Positions 41,301 to 52,851 of a stretch of 64,000 nt of DNA are shown piece by piece; the first letter of the stretch is position 1, and each line of letters opens with the position of its first letter. The translations under genes were made by a program, and so were the position numbers. This DNA is from Pantoea sp. At-9b. Its GTDB lineage: Bacteria > Pseudomonadota > Gammaproteobacteria > Enterobacterales > Enterobacteriaceae. A model generated the notes under the pieces. The model did not search any database, was not told where the DNA came from, and saw only the letters and a list, made by a program, of their open reading frames with translations. The stretch covers positions 1,612,001 through 1,676,000 of the forward strand of contig NC_014837.1 of assembly GCF_000175935.2 (NCBI RefSeq), written 5' to 3'.

Positions 41301-42341
41301 TTGACACGTTTGACCCTGGCGATAGATGCCATGGGCGGGGATTTCGGTCCCTGCGTGACAGTGCCTGCAGCCTTGCAGGCACTGGCCTCTCATTCGCACC
41401 TGGTTCTCCTTCTGGTCGGTAATCCCGACACAATCATGCCATTACTTGCCAAAGCGGATTCCTCTGTAGCGGGGCGTGTGCAGGTGATCCCTGCCGAATC
41501 GGTTATTGCAAGTGATGCCAGACCCTCACAGGCGATTCGTAACAGTCGCGGCAGTTCCATGCGTATCGCGCTGGAGCTGGTGAAAGAGGGCAAGGCACAA
41601 GCCTGTGTCAGCGCGGGAAATACCGGTGCGCTGATGGGACTGGCCAAATTGTTGCTCAAGCCGCTGGACGGCATTGAGCGTCCGGCGCTGATGACTGTAC
41701 TGCCGCACCAGCAGCAGGGGAAAACGGTGGTGTTGGATCTGGGCGCAAATGTGGAATCTGACAGTGAAATGTTGGTGCAATTTGCGGTGATGGGCGCAGT
41801 GGTGGCCGAAGAATTGCTCGCCATTAATCAGCCGCGCGTTGCCTTGCTCAACATTGGACAAGAAGAAACCAAAGGCCTGGAAACGATTCGCACCGCAGCG
41901 GCGGTGCTGCGGGAATCCCCGCAAATCAACTATATTGGTTATCTTGAGGGGAATGATCTCCTCACCGGCAAGACGGATGTGCTGGTTTGCGATGGCTTTG
42001 TCGGCAACGTCACGCTGAAAACCATGGAAGGTGTGGTAAGAATGTTTCTTTCGCTGCTCAAATCGTCAGGGGAAGGAAAAAAACGGGCCTGGTGGCTGAA
42101 GTGGCTGGGACGCTGGATCCAAAAGCGTCTGGCGAAGCGTTTCGGTCATCTCAACCCCGACCAGTACAATGGCGCTTGTCTGTTAGGATTGCGCGGAACG
42201 GTGATCAAAAGCCACGGCGCGGCGAATCAACGTGCGTTTGCCGTAGCGATAGAACAGGCAGAGCAGGCGGTGCGGCGGCAAGTCCCGGAACGGATTGCTG
42301 CGCGCCTGGACACTGTATTAGCCAGGAGTGACAAAGCGTAG
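41301..42341 (+). CDS. plsX: Phosphate acyltransferase PlsX
   Basis: PlsX converts acyl-ACP to acyl-phosphate, the donor for PlsY in phospholipid synthesis; in E. coli it works alongside PlsB. The 346-residue product starts at TTG 41301 (reads [17 protein letters not shown]), preceded by AAGGCGA. The family blocks [29 protein letters not shown] and [20 protein letters not shown] are present. The stop is directly adjacent to the fabH ATG. Confidence 0.95.
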   Translation: MTRLTLAIDAMGGDFGPCVTVPAALQALASHSHLVLLLVGNPDTIMPLLAKADSSVAGRVQVIPAESVIASDARPSQAIRNSRGSSMRIALELVKEGKAQACVSAGNTGALMGLAKLLLKPLDGIERPALMTVLPHQQQGKTVVLDLGANVESDSEMLVQFAVMGAVVAEELLAINQPRVALLNIGQEETKGLETIRTAAAVLRESPQINYIGYLEGNDLLTGKTDVLVCDGFVGNVTLKTMEGVVRMFLSLLKSSGEGKKRAWWLKWLGRWIQKRLAKRFGHLNPDQYNGACLLGLRGTVIKSHGAANQRAFAVAIEQAEQAVRRQVPERIAARLDTVLARSDKA

Positions 42342-43295
42342 ATGTTTAGCAAAATTCTCGGTACGGGCAGTTATTTGCCCAGCCAGGTGCGTACCAACGC
42401 GGATCTGGAAAAAATGGTGGAGACTTCGGACGAGTGGATTGTCACCCGTACCGGTATCCGTGAGCGCCGCATTGCTGCGCCGGATGAAACAGTAGCCAGC
42501 ATGGGCTATTCGGCAGCACAGCGCGCGCTGGAAATGGCGGGTGTGGCAGCGAATGACGTGGGTCTGATTATTGTCGCGACCACCTCTTCCAGCCACGCAT
42601 TCCCAAGTTCGGCCTGCATGATCCAGCAAATGCTGGAGATCAATGACTGTGCCGCGTTTGACCTTGCAGCCGCATGCGCAGGCTTTACCTATGCCCTGAG
42701 CGTAGCCGATCAGTACATCAAAAATGGCGCGGTAAAACATGCGCTGGTGATTGGTGCTGACGCGCTGGCACGCACGCTGGATCCCGCCGATCGTGGCACC
42801 ATTATTTTGTTCGGTGATGGTGCGGGTGCGGTAGTACTGGGCCAGAGCAGTGAGCCGGGTATTATTTCAACGCATCTGCATGCTGATGGCCGTTACGGCA
42901 AATTGCTGACACTGCCGTACCAGGATCGCGAACATCAGGATCAACCGGCCTACCTGACAATGGCGGGGAACGAAGTCTTCAAAGTGGCGGTCACTGAACT
43001 GGCACATATTGTTGATGAAACCTTGCAGGCCAATAATCTCGACCGCGAAATGCTCGACTGGCTGGTGCCGCATCAGGCCAACCTGCGCATTATCAGCGCC
43101 ACCGCGAAAAAGCTCGGTATGGGGATGGACAAAGTGGTGGTGACGCTTGATCGTCACGGCAACACCTCTGCGGCTTCCGTGCCAAGTGCGCTGGATGAAG
43201 CGGTGCGTGATGGCCGCATCAAGCCGGGACAACTGATTCTGCTGGAGGCCTTTGGTGGTGGTTTCACCTGGGGTTCCGCGCTGGTTCGCTTTTGA
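42342..43295 (+). CDS. fabH: 3-oxoacyl-ACP synthase III (KAS III)
   Basis: FabH starts fatty acid synthesis by condensing acetyl-CoA with malonyl-ACP. The 317 residues equal E. coli. The catalytic triad is visible as C112 in AACAGFTYA, His in VPHQANLRI and Asn in [11 protein letters not shown]. It begins on the base after the plsX stop, and fabD follows at 15 bases. Confidence 0.97.
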   Translation: MFSKILGTGSYLPSQVRTNADLEKMVETSDEWIVTRTGIRERRIAAPDETVASMGYSAAQRALEMAGVAANDVGLIIVATTSSSHAFPSSACMIQQMLEINDCAAFDLAAACAGFTYALSVADQYIKNGAVKHALVIGADALARTLDPADRGTIILFGDGAGAVVLGQSSEPGIISTHLHADGRYGKLLTLPYQDREHQDQPAYLTMAGNEVFKVAVTELAHIVDETLQANNLDREMLDWLVPHQANLRIISATAKKLGMGMDKVVVTLDRHGNTSAASVPSALDEAVRDGRIKPGQLILLEAFGGGFTWGSALVRF

Positions 43296-43310
43296 TTACA
43301 GGAACGAATG

Positions 43311-44243
43311 ATGACGCAATTTGCTTTGGTGTTCCCGGGACAGGGATCGCAGACCGTGGGCATGCTGGCCGATTTGGCTGCTGAATACCCGCAGGTAGAG
43401 GCCACTTTCCGTGAAGCTTCTGATGTACTGGGTTATGACTTATGGCAGTTGGTTCAGCAGGGTCCTGCGGAAGAACTGAACAAAACCTGGCAGACACAGC
43501 CTGCATTGCTGGCGGCGTCAGTCGCGATTTATCGCGTCTGGCAGAGCAAGAATGCGCCCCAGCCTGCGATCATGGCCGGGCATAGCCTGGGTGAATACTC
43601 CGCGCTGGTTTGCGCCGGGGTACTGAATTTCGCCGATGCCATCAAACTGGTTGAGCTGCGTGGCAAACTGATGCAGGAAGCCGTGCCGGAAGGTACTGGC
43701 GCGATGCAGGCGATTATCGGCCTTGACGACGCGGCCATCCGTAAAGCCTGTGAAGAAAGCGCGCAGGGGCAAGTGGTTTCACCGGTTAACTTTAACTCGC
43801 CGGGCCAGGTGGTGATTGCGGGTAACAAAGAAGCGGTAGAACGTGCCGGTGCCGCCTGTAAGGCCGCGGGCGCGAAACGTGCTCTGCCATTGCCGGTCAG
43901 CGTGCCGTCCCACTGTGCGCTGATGAAACCTGCGGCAGAGAAACTGGCCGTCGCGCTGGAAGCGATCAGCTTCAATGCGCCGTCAGTGCCGGTGGTGAAT
44001 AACGTTGATGTGCAATGTGAAACCTCCGCTGACGCGATTCGCAGCGCGCTGGTACGCCAATTGTACAGTCCGGTACGCTGGACGGAATCGGTTGAGTTTA
44101 TTGCCTCCCAGGGCGTGACGCAGCTGCTGGAGATCGGTCCGGGCAAAGTGCTGACCGGTCTCACCAAACGTATTGTGGACAGCCTGACCGCAGCCGCAGT
44201 GAACGATCCTGCTTCACTGACCGCTGCGCTTACACAGGAATAA
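43311..44243 (+). CDS. fabD: Malonyl-CoA:ACP transacylase
   Basis: FabD moves malonyl from CoA to ACP, giving the extender unit for FabH and FabF. The 310-residue product has FPGQGSQ at the N-terminus and the nucleophile S92 in GHSLGEYSA. The later VPSHCALM block carries the catalytic His. Two adjacent ATGs exist (43308 and 43311); the second gives better spacing to AGGA and E. coli numbering. Confidence 0.97.
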   Translation: MTQFALVFPGQGSQTVGMLADLAAEYPQVEATFREASDVLGYDLWQLVQQGPAEELNKTWQTQPALLAASVAIYRVWQSKNAPQPAIMAGHSLGEYSALVCAGVLNFADAIKLVELRGKLMQEAVPEGTGAMQAIIGLDDAAIRKACEESAQGQVVSPVNFNSPGQVVIAGNKEAVERAGAACKAAGAKRALPLPVSVPSHCALMKPAAEKLAVALEAISFNAPSVPVVNNVDVQCETSADAIRSALVRQLYSPVRWTESVEFIASQGVTQLLEIGPGKVLTGLTKRIVDSLTAAAVNDPASLTAALTQE

Positions 44244-44253
44244 GAGGAAAATC

Positions 44254-44988
44254 ATGGGCTTTGAAGGTAAAGTTGCGCTGGTTACCGGCGCGAGCCGCGG
44301 CATCGGTCGCGCCATTGCGGAAACGCTGGCGGCGCGTGGTGCTAAAGTGGTGGGAACGGCCACCAGTGAAAGCGGCGCGGAGGCAATCAGTGCTTACCTC
44401 GGCGACAGTGGTAAAGGTCTGCTGTTGAACGTGACCGATGCTGCTTCCATTGAGAGTGTGCTCGAGAAAGTGCGCGCAGAATTTGGCGAAGTGGACATTT
44501 TAGTCAATAATGCAGGCATTACGCGTGATAATTTACTGATGCGCATGAAAGACGATGAGTGGGCGGATATCCTCGATACCAACCTGACATCCGTCTTCCG
44601 CCTCTCCAAGGCGGTTATGCGTGCCATGATGAAGAAACGTGTGGGCCGTATCATTACCATCGGTTCTGTAGTTGGAACCATGGGTAACGCGGGCCAGGCA
44701 AACTATGCTGCAGCAAAAGCAGGTTTGATTGGCTTTAGCAAATCACTGGCGCGAGAAGTTGCGTCACGTGGCATTACCGTAAACGTCGTGGCTCCGGGTT
44801 TTATTGAAACGGACATGACGCGTGCACTGAACGAAGATCAGCGCTCGGGCATTTTGGCGGAAGTTCCGGCAGGTCGCTTAGGTGACCCACAGGAAATCGC
44901 CAATGCTGTTGCATTCTTAGCCTCTGACGAAGCCGCCTATATCACAGGTGAGACGCTCCACGTCAATGGCGGCATGTACATGGTCTGA
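44254..44988 (+). CDS. fabG: 3-oxoacyl-ACP reductase
   Basis: FabG is the NADPH-dependent ketoreductase of each elongation cycle. The 244 residues equal E. coli. It is a short-chain dehydrogenase with cofactor motif TGASRGIGRAIA, NNAGITRD, and catalytic Y151 and K155 in ANYAAAKAG preceded by the Ser in ITIGSVVG. It lies 10 bases after fabD, with AAGAGGAAAA before the ATG. Confidence 0.97.
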   Translation: MGFEGKVALVTGASRGIGRAIAETLAARGAKVVGTATSESGAEAISAYLGDSGKGLLLNVTDAASIESVLEKVRAEFGEVDILVNNAGITRDNLLMRMKDDEWADILDTNLTSVFRLSKAVMRAMMKKRVGRIITIGSVVGTMGNAGQANYAAAKAGLIGFSKSLAREVASRGITVNVVAPGFIETDMTRALNEDQRSGILAEVPAGRLGDPQEIANAVAFLASDEAAYITGETLHVNGGMYMV

Positions 44989-45065
44989 TAATCACGAAAT
45001 AATTTGCATTATCTGCGGTAAAAACCGCAGAATAGCGTAAAATCGTGGTTCGACCAGCCGGGATT

Positions 45066-45094
45066 TTGTTGCATCTTTTTCAACATTTTATACA
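45066..45094 (+). promoter_or_regulatory. Candidate sigma-70 promoter of acpP
   Basis: TTGTTG, a 17-base spacer and TATACA lie 48 bases upstream of acpP in the 153-base gap after fabG. A hairpin CTGCGGT-AAAA-ACCGCAG (45013-45030) just upstream may lower read-through. A separate promoter fits the very high ACP level needed. Confidence 0.55.
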
Positions 45095-45141
45095 CTACGA
45101 AAACCATCGCGAAAGCGAGTTTTGATAGGAAATTTAATAGC

Positions 45142-45378
45142 ATGAGCACTATTGAGGAAAGAGTTAAGAAGATCATCATCGAGCAGTTGGGCGTTAAACC
45201 GGAAGAAGTGACCCACGCTGCTTCTTTCGTTGACGACCTGGGTGCTGATTCTCTTGACACCGTTGAACTGGTTATGGCTCTGGAAGAAGAGTTCGATACC
45301 GAAATTCCAGACGAAGAAGCTGAGAAAATCACTACCGTTCAGGCAGCGATCGACTACATCACTAGCCACCAAGGCTAA
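45142..45378 (+). CDS. acpP: Acyl carrier protein
   Basis: ACP carries growing acyl chains on a phosphopantetheine arm for fatty acid, lipid A and phospholipid synthesis. The 78-residue acidic protein has the attachment serine S37 in the DSL motif ([18 protein letters not shown]). The start ATG follows AGGAAA. Codon use is strongly biased, as expected for an abundant protein. The gene is followed by an attenuating hairpin before fabF. Confidence 0.98.
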   Translation: MSTIEERVKKIIIEQLGVKPEEVTHAASFVDDLGADSLDTVELVMALEEEFDTEIPDEEAEKITTVQAAIDYITSHQG

Positions 45379-45389
45379 TGAATATCCTT

Positions 45390-45419
45390 CAGGCGGTCAC
45401 TCGACCGCCTGAGTTTTAT
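45390..45419 (+). terminator. Terminator or attenuator between acpP and fabF
   Basis: A 9-bp perfect stem CAGGCGGTC / GACCGCCTG (loop ACTC) is followed by AGTTTTAT, 11 bases after the acpP stop. It probably reduces transcription into fabF. Confidence 0.78.
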
Positions 45420-45435
45420 AGTTTGTCCCACATAG

Positions 45436-46707
<1,272 letters not shown>

Positions 46708-46727
46708 GTCGCACCGTTCCCGACAGA

Positions 46728-46750
46728 GGCCCGCAATGCGGGCCTTTTTT
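46728..46750 (+). terminator. Intrinsic terminator of fabF
   Basis: GGCCCGC-AAT-GCGGGCC followed by TTTTTT, 20 bases after the fabF stop, ends the fatty acid cluster. Confidence 0.9.
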
Positions 46751-46827
46751 ATATTTTGTCACGCAGTCGCATAGAATCTTACGGCCTTCAATGATATTCA
46801 AAGCAAGGTCAATTCATTGGGGTCGTT

Positions 46828-47643
46828 ATGATGTGGATAAATGGCGCAGAACAGACGCAACTGGCTGCGCGCGATCGGGCGGTGCAGTTCGGTGATGGCT
46901 GTTTTACCACTGCGGCGGTACAACAGGGACAGATCCTGCTGTTAGCGGCGCATCTGCAACGCCTGAAGTGGGGATGTGAACGGTTGTTGATGGCCGAGCC
47001 TGACTGGTCACAGCTCGAAGCAGAAATGCGCAGCGCGGCGCAGCACCAATCACAGGCGGTGTTAAAAGTCATTTTGACCCCGGGCGCGGGGGGACGCGGC
47101 TATAGCCGTGCGGGATGCAGCGCGCCAACACGTATTGTTTCACTTTCCCCTTGGCCGCAGCATTATCACGCGCTGCACCAGCAGGGCGCACGTCTGATAA
47201 CCAGTCCGATTCGGCTGGGACGCAATCCCTGGCTTGCAGGGATCAAACACCTAAACCGGCTGGAACAGGTACTGATCCGCCAGCATCTTGACCAGACAGA
47301 CGGTGACGAGGCGCTGGTGCTTGACACTGAGGGGACGGTGGTGGAATGCTGTGCGGCCAATTTATTCTGGCGCGAGGGCGATGCTGTCTTCACCCCGCGA
47401 CTTGAGCAGGCGGGTGTTGCCGGGATTATGCGGCGTTATCTGATGGCGCAGATGGCAGCCGCAGGCCAGGATTGCCAGTTGATTGAAGGCAGCAGAGAGA
47501 GGCTACTCGCCGCAGATGAAGTGGTGATATGCAATGCTCTGATGCCTGTTTTACCCGTGCGTAGCATTGACGACATGACATTTAACGCACGTTCGCTGTA
47601 CCAGCAACTGTTCGCCAGTTGCCAGAAAATGGAAGCATCATGA
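46828..47643 (+). CDS. pabC: Aminodeoxychorismate lyase
   Basis: PabC is a PLP enzyme that releases pyruvate from aminodeoxychorismate to give p-aminobenzoate for folate. The 271-residue product (E. coli 269) belongs to fold type IV. The PLP lysine K140 is in [11 protein letters not shown], and other blocks are [10 protein letters not shown] and [12 protein letters not shown]. The first two codons are both ATG. Its end overlaps the mltG start by 4 bases (ATGA), starting a tightly packed operon. Confidence 0.94.
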   Translation: MMWINGAEQTQLAARDRAVQFGDGCFTTAAVQQGQILLLAAHLQRLKWGCERLLMAEPDWSQLEAEMRSAAQHQSQAVLKVILTPGAGGRGYSRAGCSAPTRIVSLSPWPQHYHALHQQGARLITSPIRLGRNPWLAGIKHLNRLEQVLIRQHLDQTDGDEALVLDTEGTVVECCAANLFWREGDAVFTPRLEQAGVAGIMRRYLMAQMAAAGQDCQLIEGSRERLLAADEVVICNALMPVLPVRSIDDMTFNARSLYQQLFASCQKMEAS

Positions 47644-48659
47644 CTCGAATGAAAAAAATTATCGCCGGCGCCACGGTGATCATTGGCCTCGCTGCGGCCT
47701 TTAGCTATTGGCAGATTGAACGTTTCGCCGATACACCTTTGACGTTGCACCAGGAAACCATTTTTACCCTGCCTGCGGGCACCGGACGGGTGGCGCTTGA
47801 AGCACAGCTGGAAAGCGAGCATGTCATCGCGCCAGGCCCGTGGTTTGGTCCCTTGTTAAAGCTGGAGCCGGAACTGGCGCGCTTTAAAGCCGGTACTTAT
47901 CGCCTGGAAAGCAATATGACGGTCCGTCAATTGCTGGAATTGCTGGCGAGCGGTAAAGAAGCGCAGTTCCCGGTCCGTTTCGTTGAAGGTTCGCGCCTCA
48001 AAGAGTGGCTGGCGCAGCTGCGCGCCGCACCTTATCTGAAACACACCCTGAAAGATGATCAGTTCGCGACGGTGGCAGAGGCGTTGAAACTCGATGCCAG
48101 CCAGCTGGAAGGTGGGTTCTATCCTGACACTTACCTTTATACCGCCAACACCAGTGATGTGGCGCTGCTGGAACGCGCCCATATGCGCATGAACAAACTG
48201 GTGGATGAAATCTGGCAGGGCCGCATGGATAATCTGCCCTATAAAAAGGAGCAGGATCTGGTAACGATGGCCTCGATCATCGAGAAAGAAACCGGTGTCA
48301 GTGAAGAACGGGCGCGCGTTGCCTCGGTGTTTATCAACCGTCTGCGGATTGGTATGAAGTTGCAAACCGATCCGACGGTGATTTATGGCATGGGTGACAG
48401 CTACACCGGCACGATAACGCGTAAAGATCTCGACACGCCAACCGATTACAATACCTATACCATCAGCGGTATGCCGCCAGGTCCGATTGCGATGCCGGGC
48501 CGGGCTTCGCTGGAAGCGGCAGCACACCCGGAAAAAACCAATTACCTCTATTTTGTTGCGGATGGCAAAGGTGGTCACACCTTCACCACCAATCTGGTCA
48601 GCCATAATAAAGCCGTGCAGGCGTATCGGCTGGCGATGAAGGAAAAAAATGAAAAGTAA
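47640..48659 (+). CDS. mltG: Endolytic murein transglycosylase MltG
   Basis: MltG (YceG) is an inner-membrane lytic transglycosylase that cuts nascent glycan strands and sets their length. The product of about 339 residues has one N-terminal membrane helix ([20 protein letters not shown]), a LysM-like region, then the YceG catalytic domain. The essential glutamate lies in [11 protein letters not shown] (residues about 215-217), and [12 protein letters not shown] and [14 protein letters not shown] follow. ATG 47640 overlaps pabC, and the end overlaps tmk by 11 bases. Confidence 0.94.
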   Translation: MTRMKKIIAGATVIIGLAAAFSYWQIERFADTPLTLHQETIFTLPAGTGRVALEAQLESEHVIAPGPWFGPLLKLEPELARFKAGTYRLESNMTVRQLLELLASGKEAQFPVRFVEGSRLKEWLAQLRAAPYLKHTLKDDQFATVAEALKLDASQLEGGFYPDTYLYTANTSDVALLERAHMRMNKLVDEIWQGRMDNLPYKKEQDLVTMASIIEKETGVSEERARVASVFINRLRIGMKLQTDPTVIYGMGDSYTGTITRKDLDTPTDYNTYTISGMPPGPIAMPGRASLEAAAHPEKTNYLYFVADGKGGHTFTTNLVSHNKAVQAYRLAMKEKNEK

Positions 48660-49284
48660 GTTTATCGTCATTGAGGGCCTTGAAGGGGCGGGCAAAACCA
48701 CCGCGCGTGATGCGGTGGTCGAGGTGCTGCGCGAGCAGGGCATTGATGATCTGGTGTTTACCCGCGAACCGGGCGGTACACCGCTGGCGGAACAATTGCG
48801 CGTGCTGGTTAAGCAGGGCATTGAGGGCGAGCAGGTGACGGACAAAGCCGAACTGTTGATGTTGTATGCCGCACGCGTGCAATTAGTGGAAAACGTGATC
48901 AAGCCTGCGCTGGCGCGGGGAGCCTGGGTGATCGGCGATCGTCACGATCTCTCATCACAAGCCTATCAGGGCGGCGGACGCGGTCTGGATACCCAACTGA
49001 TGACCACGCTACGCGATGCGGTACTGGGCGCGTTTCGTCCGGATTGCACCCTGTATCTGGATGTCACGCCGGAAATCGGTTTGCAGCGCGCCCGTGCACG
49101 TGGTGAGCTGGATCGTATTGAGCAGGAATCGCTGCGTTTCTTTGAGCGCACGCGTGAGCGTTATCTGGCACTGGCGGCCGCCGATCCCAGCATTATTACC
49201 ATTGATGCCACTCAGACATTGCCGGAGGTGACGGCGTCAATCAAAGCGGCGATACACCACTGGCTGGTGGGTCAAACGGCATGA
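48649..49284 (+). CDS. tmk: Thymidylate kinase
   Basis: Tmk phosphorylates dTMP to dTDP. The 211-residue product (E. coli 213) has the P-loop GLEGAGKTT at residues 10-18, the DR-type motif [19 protein letters not shown] and the LID region with Arg residues ([16 protein letters not shown]). It overlaps mltG upstream and holB downstream (4 bases). Confidence 0.96.
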   Translation: MKSKFIVIEGLEGAGKTTARDAVVEVLREQGIDDLVFTREPGGTPLAEQLRVLVKQGIEGEQVTDKAELLMLYAARVQLVENVIKPALARGAWVIGDRHDLSSQAYQGGGRGLDTQLMTTLRDAVLGAFRPDCTLYLDVTPEIGLQRARARGELDRIEQESLRFFERTRERYLALAAADPSIITIDATQTLPEVTASIKAAIHHWLVGQTA

Positions 49285-50270
49285 ACTGGTATCCGTGGCT
49301 GAACCAACCCTATCGGCGCATCATTACCCGTCATCAGAGCGGTCAGGCGCACCATGCGCTGCTGATTCAGGCGATTGAGGGGATGGGTGATGATGCCCTG
49401 GTATGGGGTGTCAGCCGCTGGCTGATGTGCCAGCAACCGGAAGGGCTGAAGAGTTGTGGACACTGCCACGGTTGTCAGTTGATGCAGGCGCAGACGCACC
49501 CGGATTGGTATCGACTGGAAGCCGAAAAAGGCAAATCCTCGCTGGGGATTGATGCGGTACGCGATGTCACGGAAAAGCTGTACCATTTTGCCCAGCAGGG
49601 TGGGGCCAAGGTGGTGTGGCTGCCTGACGCGGCGCAATTGACCGAAGCGGCGGGCAATGCCTTGTTGAAGACGCTGGAGGAGCCACCCGCCAATACCTGG
49701 TTTTTCCTCAGCACCCGCGAACCCTCGCGTCTGCTTGCCACCTTGCGCAGCCGTTGTATGACCTGGCATCTGTCGCCACCGGATGAGATCCACAGCCTGC
49801 AATGGCTGCAAAAACAGCTTTCGCAGCCGGAGGAGACGTTACGTGCGGCGCTGCGCTTGAGTAACGGCGCACCCGCTGCGGCGCTGGCGCTGTTGCAACC
49901 TGAACGCTGGCAGGCGCGTCAGACGCTTTGCAACGCGCTGCCGGGTGCGCTGCAACAGGACATCCTGCAACTGCTGCCTTGCCTGAATAGCGATGATGTT
50001 GCGGATCGCCTCGGCTGGCTGCTCTCGCTACTGGTCGATGCCATGAAGGTGCAACAGGGTGCCAGCCGTTGGCTGAGCAATGGCGATCGCCCCGATGTGG
50101 TGACGTTACTGGCGCAGCAGATGAACAGCAGCGCCCTGAATGCCAGCGTACAGCTATGGATGCAGTGCCGCGAGCAACTGCAACAGGTGGCGGCGCTCAA
50201 TCGTGAATTAATGTTGACCGATCGCCTGTTGAGCTGGAGTCGTCTGCTCACCCCGGCGACCTTCGGATAA
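49281..50270 (+). CDS. holB: DNA polymerase III subunit delta'
   Basis: HolB (delta') is part of the clamp loader. The 329-residue product (E. coli 334) has the zinc module [13 protein letters not shown] and the segment [36 protein letters not shown], the AAA+ sensor region of delta'. As in E. coli, the ATP site is degenerate: no intact Walker A is visible. It is translationally coupled to tmk. Confidence 0.95.
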   Translation: MNWYPWLNQPYRRIITRHQSGQAHHALLIQAIEGMGDDALVWGVSRWLMCQQPEGLKSCGHCHGCQLMQAQTHPDWYRLEAEKGKSSLGIDAVRDVTEKLYHFAQQGGAKVVWLPDAAQLTEAAGNALLKTLEEPPANTWFFLSTREPSRLLATLRSRCMTWHLSPPDEIHSLQWLQKQLSQPEETLRAALRLSNGAPAAALALLQPERWQARQTLCNALPGALQQDILQLLPCLNSDDVADRLGWLLSLLVDAMKVQQGASRWLSNGDRPDVVTLLAQQMNSSALNASVQLWMQCREQLQQVAALNRELMLTDRLLSWSRLLTPATFG

Positions 50271-50288
50271 CGGTAAAAAGAGAGAAGT

Positions 50289-51080
50289 ATGTTTATTGTT
50301 GATTCCCATTGCCACCTTGATGGCCTGGATTATGAAAAGCAGCATCGTGATCTGGATGATGTGATCGCCAAAGCGGCGGCGCGTGATGTGAAATTTATGC
50401 TGGCCATCGCGACCACCCTGCCGGATTACCACACCCTGAAAGCGCTGGTGGGTGAGCGCGATAACATTGCGCTGGCCTGTGGCGTGCATCCACTTAATCA
50501 GGAAACGCCTTACGATGTGGAAGAGTTTCGTCGTCTGGCGGCGGAAGATCGTGTGATTGCGCTGGGCGAAACCGGCCTCGATTATTTCTATCAGCAGGAA
50601 ACCAAGGCGCAGCAGCAGGCCTCCTTCCGTGAGCATATCCGTACCGGTATTGCGCTGAATAAGCCAATTATCGTGCATACCCGTGATGCGCGTGACGATA
50701 CGCTGGCGATCCTGCGTGAAGAGCAGGTGGAGAAGTGCGGCGGCGTGCTGCACTGTTTCACCGAAGACCGCGAGACGGCGGAGAAACTGCTGGATATGGG
50801 CTTCTATATCTCGTTTTCCGGTATCCTGACATTCCGCAACGCTGAGCAAATCCGCGATGCAGCGCGTTATGTTCCGCTCGATCGGATGCTGGTGGAAACC
50901 GACTCCCCCTATCTGGCTCCGGTACCGCACCGTGGTAAAGAGAACCAACCCGCGTTTACCCGCGACGTTGCCGATTATATGGCGGTGCTGAAAGGCGTCG
51001 ACATTGAAACCCTGGCCGCCGCCACTACGGAGAATTTCTCCCGCCTGTTTCATGTGCCGATGAGCCGTCTTGGCGGCTAA
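50289..51080 (+). CDS. ycfH: TatD family metal-dependent hydrolase YcfH
   Basis: The 263-residue TatD-type (alpha/beta)8 hydrolase (E. coli 265) has the metal ligands in FIVDSHCHLDGLD, GETGLDYFY, PIIVHTRDA, LHCFTED and ETDSPYLAPVPHRG. Proteins of this family are metal-dependent nucleases or deaminases; the specific role of YcfH is not settled. It ends the pabC-mltG-tmk-holB-ycfH operon, followed by a strong hairpin. Confidence 0.94.
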   Translation: MFIVDSHCHLDGLDYEKQHRDLDDVIAKAAARDVKFMLAIATTLPDYHTLKALVGERDNIALACGVHPLNQETPYDVEEFRRLAAEDRVIALGETGLDYFYQQETKAQQQASFREHIRTGIALNKPIIVHTRDARDDTLAILREEQVEKCGGVLHCFTEDRETAEKLLDMGFYISFSGILTFRNAEQIRDAARYVPLDRMLVETDSPYLAPVPHRGKENQPAFTRDVADYMAVLKGVDIETLAAATTENFSRLFHVPMSRLGG

Positions 51081-51123
51081 CGCACTTTATTTCAAACTCT
51101 GTAATTAATCAGAAATTCATCAG

Positions 51124-51160
51124 ACTGGCTGTGCCTGAAAGGGCACAGCCAGTTGTTTAT
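51124..51160 (+). terminator. Terminator of the pabC-ycfH operon
   Basis: A 12-bp perfect stem ACTGGCTGTGCC / GGCACAGCCAGT (loop TGAAAG) is followed by TGTTTATTG. It lies 43 bases after ycfH. Confidence 0.8.
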
Positions 51161-51219
51161 TGTCGTAAATAGCAGCAAGTCAGTCAGAATTACCTGAAAG
51201 CCAGACGGCCGCATGAGCG

Positions 51220-51241
51220 AAACGTGATAGCCGTCAAAGTA
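51220..51241 (+). promoter_or_regulatory. CRP-like site upstream of ptsG
   Basis: ACGTGATAGCCGTCAAAG keeps the GTGA half and a degraded TCA half with 6-base spacing. It matches the CRP activator site known upstream of the E. coli ptsG promoter. Confidence 0.7.
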
Positions 51242-51252
51242 AGAAAAATCGA

Positions 51253-51276
51253 TTTATTTTACTCTTCGTAATAAAT
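51253..51276 (+). promoter_or_regulatory. Mlc operator upstream of ptsG
   Basis: TTATTTTACTCTTCGTAATA inside 51253-51276 is nearly the same as the Mlc operator at E. coli ptsG. Mlc represses here until glucose transport draws it to dephosphorylated PtsG. Confidence 0.78.
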
Positions 51277-51347
51277 CAAAAGACGCTCAGCGTCATCCCG
51301 GTTGAGGGTCCTCCCCCCTCGGCCACGCGCACTGCGCGAAATGCACT

Positions 51348-51359
51348 CATACTCAGGAG
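51348..51359 (+). promoter_or_regulatory. SgrS small-RNA target at the ptsG ribosome-binding site
   Basis: CATACTCAGGAG just before the start codon keeps the CATACTCAG core that pairs with SgrS in E. coli and overlaps the AGGAG ribosome-binding site. Pairing would block translation under glucose-phosphate stress. SgrS itself is not in the window. Confidence 0.65.
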
Positions 51360-51368
51360 CTTCACGCT

Positions 51369-52802
51369 ATGTTCAAGAACGCATTTGCGAACCTGCAAAA
51401 GGTAGGTAAATCGCTGATGTTACCGGTGTCGGTATTACCGATTGCCGGTATTTTATTAGGTGTTGGTTCAGCTAACTTTAGCTGGTTGCCTGCCGTCGTT
51501 TCGCATGTAATGGCCGAAGCGGGTGGTTCGGTGTTCGCCAACATGCCGCTGATTTTTGCCATTGGTGTGGCGCTTGGCTTTACCAACAACGACGGCGTTT
51601 CCGCGCTGGCGGCGGTGGTGGCTTACGGCATCATGGTGAAAACCATGGCGGTAGTGGCCCCGCTGGTACTGCATCTGCCTGCGGCTGAAATCGAAGCGAA
51701 ACATCTGGCCGATACCGGCGTACTGGGCGGGATCATCGCCGGTGCGATCGCGGCATATATGTTTAACCGCTTTTACCGTATTAAGTTGCCGGAATACCTC
51801 GGCTTCTTTGCCGGTAAACGCTTTGTACCGATTATTTCTGGCCTGGCGGCGATCGTGCTGGGTGTGCTGTTGTCCTTCATCTGGCCACCGGTCGGTACCG
51901 CAATTCAGGACTTCTCACAGTGGGCAGCCTATCAGAACCCGGTAGTGGCTTTCGGTATCTACGGCGTGGTTGAGCGCGCGCTGGTGCCGTTTGGTCTGCA
52001 CCATATCTGGAACGTACCTTTCCAGATGCAGATTGGTGAATTCACCAACGCGGCGGGCCAGGTATTCCATGGCGACATTCCACGTTATATGGCGGGTGAC
52101 CCGACTGCGGGTAAACTGTCTGGTGGCTTCCTGTTCAAAATGTACGGTCTGCCTGCCGCTGCGATCGCTATCTGGCACTCCGCAAAACCGGAAAACCGTG
52201 CCAAAGTGGGCGGTATCATGATCTCCGCTGCGCTGACCTCGTTCCTGACCGGTATCACCGAGCCGATCGAGTTCTCCTTTATGTTCGTGGCACCGATCCT
52301 GTATGTCATCCACGCCATTCTGGCTGGCCTGGCATTCCCGATCTGTATCCTGCTCGGTATGCGTGATGGCACCAGCTTCTCACACGGTCTGATCGACTTT
52401 GTGGTGTTGAGTGGCAACAGCAGCAAAATCTGGTTGTTCCCGATTGTGGGTATCATCTACGGTCTGATCTACTACACCGTGTTCCGCGTGCTGATCGCCA
52501 AACTGAACCTGAAAACGCCGGGCCGTGAAGATTCTGCGGTTGAGCAAAGCAGCGCCACCGGTAGCGAGATGGCCGGTAAACTGGTTACCGCATTCGGTGG
52601 TAAAGAGAACATCACTAACCTTGATGCCTGTATTACCCGTCTGCGCGTCAGCGTGGCGGATGTGGCTAAAGTTGACCAGACGGAACTGAAAAGCCTCGGC
52701 GCGCGTGGCGTGGTGGTGGCAGGTTCTGGTGTTCAGGCCATCTTCGGCACCAAGTCCGATAACCTGAAAACTGAAATGGATGATTACATCCGTAATATGT
52801 AA
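51369..52802 (+). CDS. ptsG: PTS glucose transporter subunit IIBC
   Basis: PtsG imports and phosphorylates glucose using phosphate from IIA-Glc. The 477 residues equal E. coli. The N-terminal IIC membrane domain includes [22 protein letters not shown] and the ITEPIEFSF motif. The C-terminal IIB domain has the phosphorylated C421 in [12 protein letters not shown]. The upstream region keeps CRP, Mlc and SgrS signals. Confidence 0.97.
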   Translation: MFKNAFANLQKVGKSLMLPVSVLPIAGILLGVGSANFSWLPAVVSHVMAEAGGSVFANMPLIFAIGVALGFTNNDGVSALAAVVAYGIMVKTMAVVAPLVLHLPAAEIEAKHLADTGVLGGIIAGAIAAYMFNRFYRIKLPEYLGFFAGKRFVPIISGLAAIVLGVLLSFIWPPVGTAIQDFSQWAAYQNPVVAFGIYGVVERALVPFGLHHIWNVPFQMQIGEFTNAAGQVFHGDIPRYMAGDPTAGKLSGGFLFKMYGLPAAAIAIWHSAKPENRAKVGGIMISAALTSFLTGITEPIEFSFMFVAPILYVIHAILAGLAFPICILLGMRDGTSFSHGLIDFVVLSGNSSKIWLFPIVGIIYGLIYYTVFRVLIAKLNLKTPGREDSAVEQSSATGSEMAGKLVTAFGGKENITNLDACITRLRVSVADVAKVDQTELKSLGARGVVVAGSGVQAIFGTKSDNLKTEMDDYIRNM

Positions 52803-52823
52803 TCACATCGTCGAACGATGAAG

Positions 52824-52850
52824 AACGGCCCCCATATTGGGGGCCGTTTT
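52824..52850 (+). terminator. Intrinsic terminator of ptsG
   Basis: AACGGCCCCC-ATATT-GGGGGCCGTT, a 10-bp perfect stem, is followed by TTGTTAT. It may also serve the converging GH105 gene, whose stop is directly adjacent. Confidence 0.88.
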
Positions 52851-52851
52851 G

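Noticed and set aside
47856..48902. 348-residue open frame antisense to mltG and tmk
   Set aside because: Both sense genes are well-known and overlap in an operon. The antisense frame has the composition of a shadow and spans the junction of two genes.
50208..51053. 281-residue open frame antisense to ycfH
   Set aside because: Sense frame is a clear TatD hydrolase. The antisense product matches no family that I recognise and has no start signals.
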